A DNA stretch of 64,000 nucleotides, from NCBI RefSeq assembly GCF_052857255.1, contig NC_135505.1, positions 28,028,499-28,092,498 of the forward strand, given 5' to 3'. The position numbers and the translations under genes were made by a program. Position 1 is the first letter of the stretch. Each line of letters begins with the position of its first letter. Under the pieces are notes generated by a model, which had not been told where the DNA came from, did not search any database, and saw nothing but the letters and a program-made list of their open reading frames with translations. Below, piece after piece: positions 56,317 through 64,000 of the stretch. Origin of the DNA: Amblyomma americanum (lineage: Eukaryota; Arthropoda; Arachnida; Ixodida; Ixodidae).

Positions 56317-57460
56317 CAGTAGAGCCCACTTATAAGAGCCGCAGTTATAACGAAAACTTGCTTATTAGAAACGAGTGTGAAGCAACCGTCAAAACATTTA
56401 TTAGGGCTACGGCATTGCATCTCATACACAACGAACAACTATTAACGCATCACTCAGTTATAACGAACGAGTACGCGCCTTAAACTCGCCTCCGAAGATG
56501 AAAAACGTGCACTTCTTCCATACATTATTGACTGAAGATCCCTTCAAGAGTATACTGAAGAGACCTGTGATCCCTTCAAAAGTAGTGTCGGCCCCCAAAA
56601 AACAATAAAAACGGAAGCACTGACCTTGCACTAGTTCAATCAGTGCGGATGTGTTTGTCGGCGGGCCAAAGCATCATAAGTAAAAGCAGAAGCGTGGTTA
56701 GAGCGATAAAGGGGTTGCTTTGAAAGCGAAACTACTCTACGTGGCCGGTGATCAACAAATGATAGCAATTTGAAAAGTTTTAATAGTAGTCACGAAATGT
56801 GCCGTTGCCTGCCCTATTGTATCTTCGCCTTCTGCGCAGTGGCTGCATGCAGGCAGCGAAAAACGGCTCGAAACTAGAATCTGTCGTCCTTGTGAAGAGC
56901 GGCCTAGCAATGCACACCAAGCAATTGTAACCGAAATCAGACAGTATACACGATGGTTTTCGGCTAAAGTGCTAGTTCCGACCTGGCTTCTAGCGTCAAG
57001 CGTTTCTACTTCCATGCAAAGGTTGCTTCAAAAAGCGACCAGCTGCTGCAAGGCAATTTGAAGCCGAATGTTCTGCCCGAGCGGTTTACACAAGAGGGTG
57101 AAAACTGTATGTTCTGCACACATATGCACAGCAGTAGCTTCGTCACTGCATTCTTACAACTTTGTCAAGGATCTAAGGCAAGTATGCCGACCTATCACTA
57201 CGTGCCTGAAAGCCTCAATCGCTACTCGTACTATCGCGCCCCCAAAAGCCACTCGCCCGCAGCAAGGATCTCAGCCAGGAGCGCATGACTGCGATGGACA
57301 GCTTAGAACTTCTTGACAGGGTCTGGTTTGAAGAAAAAGGCGTGCACAATGGACTTAATGCCATTTTTGGATGAGTAGGACAAGTCCACTTACTACGAAC
57401 TTCGGATACAACAAACACAATTCCCTTGACCTTGAGGTTCATTATAAGTGGACTCGACTG
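56317..57460. mobile_element. Pogo/Tigger-like non-autonomous element
   Basis: Ends CAGTAGAGCCCACTTATAA (56317-56335) and complement of CAGTCGAGTCCACTTATAA (57442-57460) are inverted repeats with two differences. The left side has TA just outside; the right has TG. Such CAGT-GA-CC-TTATAA ends with internal TTATAACGAA copies are typical of pogo/Tigger elements. No transposase was seen inside the 1144 bp. Confidence 0.7.
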
Positions 57461-58150
57461 TGTCTGGTCAAGCCGCAGCTGGCACTCCTTGCATTTACAA
57501 TGTAACACGCAATTGCTCCCTGCAAGTCTTCGAAGCGTTCACAAGCTTATGCAGCCGATCATTAAGACAGCGCTGGGTCTGAATGATAATGTGCGGAAGA
57601 ATTTTTACCATGTGGTGACGACCCTTCCTTTTCTCATGCTCCATTCCTCTCTTTCTTCCCCTGTATACATGTCACGTACACATACTCTCTCCAGTTGGGA
57701 ATGCCAGCACATTTCTTCTAGGCACGGGGGGTTCACTATGCAGGAATAAGGAAGCAGTGGCCTAACATGTGGAATTTCCCATTCCACTCAAATGTGTAGA
57801 ATGGCCGTTGCAAAACACAAGTTCCGGCTTCAATACCAAACAGTGTACAGGAACAGCCTGCAGAAGCTCTTCCTTTGTTACGCACACCCGGAATAATGAA
57901 GGCCGAGATCTGGCTTAAGCCTGGAACAAAGTGTGCAAGGAATGTTCCAGAATTGGCTTGTGGAATTACCAGATTCATCGATTCTAACATGCCCTCTATT
58001 GCAACCCACTCCAGTTTTTCATGGTCAGGAAAAAAAGTGCAATGCCTTCAACTGTGATGCGCACCAGATTTTCATGCTTCAATAATGAAATCAATCTTCT
58101 TGTTTGGAGCAACCAGCCTTTATTGCAACCGTTCTGATGTTACGATGAAG
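57461..58150. other. No recognisable gene
   Basis: A short ORF continues past the transposon end (57426-57749) without motif. Confidence 0.3.
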
Positions 58151-58204
58151 TAAACAGCTCCACCGCCCCTCTCTCCTTTCCTCGTCTGGCTGGAAAAATC
58201 ACCT

Positions 58205-58411
58205 TCACTCATCTTTGGTCTCAACAGCCCAAAACATTGTATCCTTGGTGCTGTCCACAGCAGTAGAAATTCCGCACTTCTTGAATCCCTTGGTGACCAT
58301 GGCAGAAGTGACTGTGTACAATGCACCCTTCACCGATCTTGTGAAGTCCTGCAGCAAGGCATGCTTCGTCCTGTTGCTTAGTGTGAATGTGAACACTATT
58401 CGTCGTCGCAA
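58205..58411 (-). pseudogene. Pogo/Tigger transposase C-terminal fragment
   Basis: The minus strand reads LLQDFTRSVKGALYTVTSAM and VTKGFKKCGISTAVDSTKDT, then MFWAVETKDE. The block (S..FKKCGIS.A.DGTEDD) marks the end of the DDE domain of pogo/Tigger transposases. Only about 65 residues remain; upstream minus-strand sequence (58420-58800) has no readable DDE core. It is probably a relic related to the pogo-type MITEs nearby. Confidence 0.6.
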
Positions 58412-58419
58412 CCAACACT

Positions 58420-59600
58420 TTCAGGTTGGCTCAAGTTCAGGTCGGAACCTTGCTGACGAGAAACTTCAGATGCTCGCGAGGCCTACGAGTGTCCACAACC
58501 ATGGTAGACGATTTCGACGCACAAGAAGTACTAAGTTGCCATTTTGTGCTGCTGATGACAACAAAGTGCTGCTGACATTTTTGTGCTCGATTCTAATGCG
58601 CATGTCACTTTTGTATTAACTTTTCTGAAAAAAGGGGGTGCATGTTAGAGCTGAGTAAATATGGCAAGCAGGGTAGTCGATGAGGCTGGAATTTTGGCCG
58701 TTAGTCGTTGGCCAACACGAGTGATGCAGGCTGCAAATGCAGTGTTAGCAATGATGAAGGTTTCGCAAGCAGAGCAGCCCAACTCTCTGTACACAAAAAC
58801 GCGCCTTACAATTTCAGCAGCGATATCCAAAACTTGCTCAGAGATAACTTATCACCACATGTGCCAGTGCTCGTCAAAGAAGGCTTCTGAACGAGGACAG
58901 ATCTATACGGGCATAAAAGTTTACTTGGTTAGTGCGTAAAAGTGTGACAGTTATTATTCCGTGCCAAAAACCCCGCCTAGAAGCAGAGGTAACCCTGTCA
59001 ATGGACTGTAAAGCAGTTCACCTTGCACTGGTACAGGCATTGTGAAGGGGAATGTACATGAGCCAGTCGCAGTGCAGGCCATCTGCAGTTGCTCTATTAT
59101 TTGGGGACACGCCCTGCCACAAGCACAATAGGGTGTGCCAGCAGTGTTCATAACAACCATAAGCACATAACCAATCTGCATCTCCACCGGCTCACGTGTT
59201 CCCGTGCATGTTGCTTGTGCCTATAATTCACAGTTGTTGTTGACTTTGAAGGGAGCTTTGTAGTACAGCAAAATACCGGTGATATGATCACTATGGATAC
59301 GAATTACAGGATTAGACTTGGCGAGATTCCCTGGCAGAGTGCATTGCATGATCCGAACAATCTCCTACGCTACTACAGTTGATACGAACGCACGAGCTGC
59401 GGCCACACCCTCCAGCACTATAGCGCTGCCCAAACGTTGCCCATGTCACGATCGCCAGTCACGTGGTACATACAGCAAGCAGCGGTGTGCGGCCGCACAT
59501 GCCAACGTCACGAGTGAGTGGTGGTGCGCAACTGTAAATAGATCCCGTGACCGCATTTCCAGTGCTTTTGCATATGGATTTTGTTAGCTTCGTAGATACA
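58420..59600. other. No recognisable gene
   Basis: Overlapping short ORFs on both strands at 58645-58939 without motif. Confidence 0.3.
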
Positions 59601-59607
59601 ATTTTTT

Positions 59608-60262
59608 TTTTGCGACCCCGCAAGGTTCAAGGTTGTATGGTACCCGCATAATAGAAAAGATATAGTACAACTTGAGCGTGTGCAAAGAAAAGCTGTGCAA
59701 TTTATTTTTGGCAAATATAAAAGGCATGATTACCCATCTATGCTAACGAAGGAACACAACATACACACTTTAGAATCCCGAAGGAAGTTCAGTTGCCTCA
59801 CCTTGTTTAATCAATGCCTACAAGGAAAAAACAAAAATGAAGTTGCCCATATGCGTCAAAACTCGTTGTACGAGGAGGACCAGACACACGCAGGAACACT
59901 CTTTGCACTCTTTGGCCCCGATTTCTGCCTGCACAAACACATTTAAAAATAGCTTCTTTCCCAGAACTGTGTCCGAATGGAATGCCTTACCCTCTCACAT
60001 CTTTCTGTCTGGTTATTTTGCAATGGAGTTGGAGCGTCACCTCCTTATTTTACGAGTTTGTTCTTCAATTGTTATTTTGGTTTACTATGTTACGATGCCT
60101 GTCTATTTGCTCACACTTGATTGTTGTTTTTATTTGTTTATCTCTATCAATATTATCTGCACATGCTTGTCATTTCTTGTTTTGTAAAAATGTTCGAATC
60201 TGCCCCTCCTGCTAGGACCGTGCATGGTCTGCAGTATTTGAAATAAATAAATAAAAAATAAC
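59608..60262 (+). pseudogene. CR1-like LINE 3' end (ORF2 C terminus and tail)
   Basis: The plus strand reads IVQLERVQRKAVQFIFGKYK, LESRRKFSCLTLFNQCLQ, then after a frame shift near 59945 FKNSFFPRTVSEWNALPSHI. This is the C-terminal post-RT domain of CR1/L2-type LINEs (IE.VQ..A.RFI...Y......L......L..RR...L.LF...; SFFPRT...WN.LP). The copy ends with an AAATAAATAAATAAAAAAT tail at 60239-60260, an expected CR1 simple-repeat tail. It is strongly 5' truncated. Confidence 0.8.
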
Positions 60263-61255
60263 ATAGAGATACTGTATTTGACAATAGAGATAGATTTAAT
60301 GAAACGAAGGCAGAGAGGTCAGCCAGAAAGAATGATAATCTGGCCTGCTACTCTGCACTGGGGAAGGGGAGGACGAGAAGAAAGAGGGTTGTAATGGACG
60401 TGCACGCACATTTTATGGCATCACAACTGCGAGTCGAGGGCCATGCCACTCAAAAAACACAAAAATGCCCACTTTGCCCGGGCTGCTTGCCAACGCTGCG
60501 ATGCCATAACTTCTGAACCAGACAGCAATGTATGTGTGCATGAAGATACTTCATATCCAGCAAAGTTCTTTTTGAGTATGATCTTTACTACCCGATGAAT
60601 CCTTCATTGCCAGGTTTACCAGGGGAAGGCTTGACATAGCACTCCTCATCACAAGCATCAAGACATGCTAGTGGTTGCACATTCTTACAGATTCAGTCCT
60701 GCAACTTTTCTTGTGGAGAATCACTACAGGCGAGATGCCCAAAATTATTCCTTGCATGGATGTCGATGAGATAACTACAAAACAGGTGGATGTAAACATT
60801 TTAAACAACGGGCAGCCTGCAGAACCTCTTCAAGAAGGCTGTCTGGTCCAGGAACACGCAGCATTTGCTCCTGTGCGTCCCTGAAATTATCAAGCAGACC
60901 AACGTCACGTTCCAGGAGCTTGTTTTCCACCGCTGATATGAAGCCGCCTGCAGAGAAAATGCACAGAAATAAATGTTCTTACTGCAGCCATGAGTTATTT
61001 TCTAAACTAGAAGAAAAGATTAAAAACCACCATTCGATGCTGAACCCACATGATTTATTTTTCAAGCTATAAAAAAGGATTAAAAGCCACCAGTCGATGC
61101 TGAACCCACAACTTGCGCGTGTCGTATTAACTACTTCTACAAATGGACTAAGGTAGGTAGCATTTGTGGTGGTTACAAGACACCACAGCACTACCACCTT
61201 GGTCAGTCCTTCTTTTTTTCCCTCCAGTGACACCTGCAATAGCTTCCGAGTTTAG
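60263..61255. other. Repeat-like and unassigned sequence
   Basis: A 58-bp near-direct duplication with GATTAAAARCCACCA and TCGATGCTGAACCCACA occurs at about 61018-61050 and 61076-61110. No gene is supported. Confidence 0.4.
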
Positions 61256-61259
61256 CATA

Positions 61260-62180
61260 CACCATTTAAACCCGTGTAAGGGCCGCACTTTTTTCCAGAA
61301 TTGAGGGCCTATTTTCGGGGTGCGGCCCATATACGCGATGCGCAAAAAAAAAATTAAGTAAAAACACACCCATCAGGGAATGAGCGGCATTTATTTCACG
61401 TTCAATCGTCACTCGCGGAGTCTTCCGACTGGGAGCTGGTGCTGTGCTCTAGTGCACGCTCATCCCACAAGAAGTCGCGCATCATGCCCACTGTCAACGC
61501 ACAGCCATTGCTCCGCGCTTCCATCGCTCAGCAGAGCAGCTCTTCTTCCAGTTTGGGAAACTTGCACAGCTTGCCTCGGAAAGTGCGCTTTTTGCAGCCT
61601 GTGTTTCTCAATGCATCCTTTCGATTGCACCATCGTCGGACGCACTTCTTGGCTACGTCGAATTTCCAGCCCGCCGCACACTTGCCATGTCTGACAGCAA
61701 ACTCCCAGCCATGTAGCTATTGAAGTGCTTGCCTATCGTGCTAAAGCTGCAACGCTCAGCAGCAGCACGCGAAAGCCATAGCTACGGTGAACGAACACGC
61801 TACCACAACTCCCGTGCCTTTGACAGCCACAAAAGGCTGGAGCTGATGACACTGATGCCGATATGAATAGTGGGAGCTTGCAGCATGAGAAAAAGTTGAC
61901 AATGATGATGATGAGCCTTGGCCTCGGGCGCCATCTGTGGGCGGCGTCTGCAAGCTCCTGTGCGCATGCGTCATCTCCATGATCAGGCACATCGTTGGTT
62001 GCAGCCGGAGCTGATCGTGGAAACCACAGCCACGGCGCATGCATTTCGAAGGCTATTCCCGCATGGGTCATGGAAAGTTTGAATGCAGCCCTTACACGAA
62101 TTTTTTTTTTTTTAATATTTCCTTCAGGAAAACAGGGTGCGGCCCATACACGGGTGCGGACCTTACACGCATTCATACGG
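61260..62180 (-). mobile_element. Pogo/Tigger-derived element with internal deletion
   Basis: Both ends carry related inverted sequence (GTGTAAGGGCCGCAC / GTGTAAGGTCCGCAC, each followed by GGGTGCGGCCCATA) and TA lies just outside (61258-61259 and 62181-62182). The 921-bp element contains a fused N- and C-terminal transposase remnant on the minus strand. Internal deletion of the catalytic core is the usual origin of such MITEs. Confidence 0.7.
61402..61720 (-). pseudogene. Tigger/CENP-B-type transposase remnant (N-terminal HTH fused to C terminus)
   Basis: The minus strand reads EFAVRHGKCAAGWKFDVAKK, CVRRWCNRKDALRNTGC, KKRTFRGKLCKFPKLEEELL, a TGA, then AMEARSNGCALTVGMMRDFL, and an acidic end SSQSEDSASDD before the stop at 61402-61404. 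The first part matches the DNA-binding region of pogo/CENP-B proteins. The catalytic DDE region is absent: the frame passes directly to an acidic C terminus. One in-frame stop and the deletion make it non-functional. Confidence 0.65.
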
Positions 62181-62459
62181 TACTATCCAACCTAGTTATA
62201 AAGTAATACAATGCATCACTTTGTGATGAATATGGGATGATGCTGCTTTGAGTGTCCTAACCTCTGAGGTACTATTCAAGATAAGGCACCAATCTCCTCT
62301 GGTGCTCCCAGAAACCAGACCTTCTTTGCCCACCCTTGGAAAAGAATTGTTAATGCGTTTTAGACTTGTTCAAGCAATCGCTCATGATACCATTTGAGTG
62401 GAAAGAGTGGTTCTGCCTTCTAGCTACAGCAAATGATTTCACCATAACTTCAGGCTGAG

Positions 62460-63060
62460 TATAATAAAGCCGAAACCGGACATACTGAGCTTGGACATAT
62501 CAAATTATTGTATATATCGAACTGTCCAAATATCACATTCAAAGGCATAGTGGTGTTGTTCGTTTTTATCGAACTTCCGTTCAGCCGACCATTCAATATA
62601 TCAATCACACTGCCCACCATACCAGTGCGCAGTGCACAGGTTGCGAAGTGGTGAAGCCAGCCTGGTGACCGAAGGCTTGCGGCAGCTCTCACATGGCTTG
62701 CTTTGGTGCTGAAGGCAACGCAGAGATCAACTGTACCCTGCACTTACATTGTGCTGGTAACAAAGTTGGACCTCTCGTGATCAACAATGGCTTCTTTCAA
62801 AGCACTGTCTGCAGTGACTTTGATGTAATGTGGGCTAGGCTCAGTGACACCCAGCGAGCGGTGTGTTGCCAGCGTGACGGAGGGCAGCATGTCGTTGCAG
62901 GAAACATGCCACTAGCATGGGTGCACCGTATTCACGCTTCTGGGCTACAGATAAGCTTGTATGTTGCCATGTCTTATAGGTTGGACTATGAACAGATCGA
63001 ATGCAATCCCCTGCTGAGTTCGATATATCTCGGATCGATTGTATTTACACAGCTCCGGAA
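62460..63060. mobile_element. Possible Tigger-like MITE with TATATCGAAC ends
   Basis: GTATATATCGAACTGTCC at 62510-62527 and the inverted GAGTTCGATATATCTCGGAT at 63017-63036 look like the two ends of a Tigger-type element (CAGTCGAACCTCGATATATCGAA is the remembered pattern). The outer bases are diverged, so limits are approximate. Confidence 0.4.
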
Positions 63061-64000
63061 GCAACAGTGCCATGACAGATTCTATTACACACCTGCAAGT
63101 AGATTGAAAGTTGTCAAACAAACGTGAACTTCAGGCCTTTTTTTTCCCATAGAAGGGTTCAAGGTTGATTACTAAGACTTAACACATAGGCGCCGACAGC
63201 TTGCTTCATGAACCAAAACTACTGCGGTCAAAAAACATTTCAGGCTAAAAAAAATGCGTAACTCGTGGCATCAGAGCTCTGACCACAAACATGACAACTG
63301 ACACAATCAAAAGCAGAGTTGATGTACACGTGACAACCCTGAGAGAGTGCAAAACCGGGGTATTAGCAGACAGGCACAAACAATGAAAGAAGCAGCAAGG
63401 CACAAGTCATATAGGGGCCTAACTAGAGCTGGGGTGATTAATCTTTTCAGCCTTGGGGAACCCCAACAGATTTCAAATGTAGCCATGCAACCCCATGTGC
63501 CTCGGCTTCTGTCCTTTGCTGACGGACATGCAGGCAAAAAAACAGCACACAGACGCATTGCCCTTTAAGAAAAATCACCCAAATTCAACTGCAATAAAAG
63601 CTTGTTAATTCGAGCCCTGTTTGTTTGGAAATGCGGATAACTGGAACTGCCGGCTGGGTCCCGGCCAATGCTCGTGTAAGTCTATGGTGCTAAGCACTTG
63701 CTAATTCGGACGCTATGGGCCCTGCACCGGTTAATTCGAGCAGGCTCCCAAAAGGCGGCCATGTACACGTGTGACCGGCACAGCAAGAGATCGTAGTAAT
63801 AGTCCTACTGAAAACCTGACTGCCATGCTGCAAAGTCACTTGCGCACCGCTGACGTGCGTGCAACGGCGGGCATGATGACCGAAGAACTGTCCGACCACT
63901 TAGTTTTGGTTTCACTTTTCTGAGCTTTGCGCCCACCCACAGTGACGGTGGCTCGACCAGCCAGCCTAACCCAGTTGAGCCATACGCTGATTGGTGCACC
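63061..64000. other. No recognisable gene
   Basis: Apart from the repeat at 63590-63760, nothing is recognised up to the right edge of the window. Confidence 0.3.
63590..63760. repeat. TTAATTCGAGC / TAATTCGGAC repeat, Tigger-end-like
   Basis: TTAATTCGAGC occurs at 63605 and 63731, with TAATTCGGACGCT at 63701. Ends of pogo/Tigger elements often contain such AATTCGR words in series. No element limits were found. Confidence 0.35.

Noticed and set aside
1..64000. CRISPR arrays, operons, bacterial promoters
   Set aside because: No regularly spaced direct repeats of CRISPR type and no prokaryotic gene order; the window is animal nuclear DNA.

Overview
The window looks like repeat-rich nuclear DNA of a hard tick (Ixodida, probably metastriate). 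The main evidence is repeated copies of a tRNA-derived SINE that matches what I know of the tick family Ruka. Supporting signs are a membrane-anchored M13 (neprilysin-like) peptidase relative of a kind strongly expanded in ticks, and many arthropod LINE, Penelope, Ty3, hAT, Tc1/mariner and pogo remnants. There is no sign of bacterial gene organisation. The species call is inference; no database search was possible.

Only two long host genes read as intact: an inactive-looking M13 peptidase homologue (16038-18029, minus) and RIO kinase 1 (49591-51156, minus). Both have a single coding exon here. A third host gene is represented only by its last exon (31759-31873 plus 36611-36699, plus). That exon is split by a 4.7-kb element with CAGAGGTGGGCA termini, and the reading frame closes exactly when the element and one target-site copy are removed. 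A THAP-domain gene (28464-28926) is frameshifted.

Layout. 0-5 kb: SINE pieces and a decayed I-like LINE (minus). 5.4-6.4 kb: a duplicated GC-rich repeat and a basic ORF broken by a SINE with a 12-bp target duplication. 7.8-8.2 kb: a large foldback element. 8.4-14.7 kb: microsatellites, a transposon end, a decayed protein fragment, an LTR-like piece and a LINE scrap. 16-18 kb: the M13 gene. 18.4-24.6 kb: LINE copies, two carrying further foldback insertions, plus a truncated Ty3 gag. 25.9-27.5 kb: a Penelope element with a possible hammerhead-ribozyme relic. 28.4-31.2 kb: THAP gene and SINEs. 31.7-36.9 kb: the interrupted exon. 37.2-37.8 kb: mariner relic. 38.1-44.6 kb: a young Ty3/Gypsy element with near-identical LTRs but no gag. 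44.9-47.9 kb: a complete hAT transposon with an apparently intact two-exon transposase. 49.6-51.2 kb: RIOK1. 51.7-54.3 kb: a Tc1-like long-TIR element with a nested LINE. 56-64 kb: pogo/Tigger-like MITEs and a CR1-like 3' end.

The most unusual signal is a family of three short mobile foldback elements (7811-8200, 18984-19150, 20299-20521). Each is a near-perfect palindrome followed by a short tail around CCAACTAGCCCA, flanked by 10-12 bp target duplications. The two arms agree almost base for base within a copy but differ greatly between copies, as if the palindrome were remade or homogenised in each lineage.
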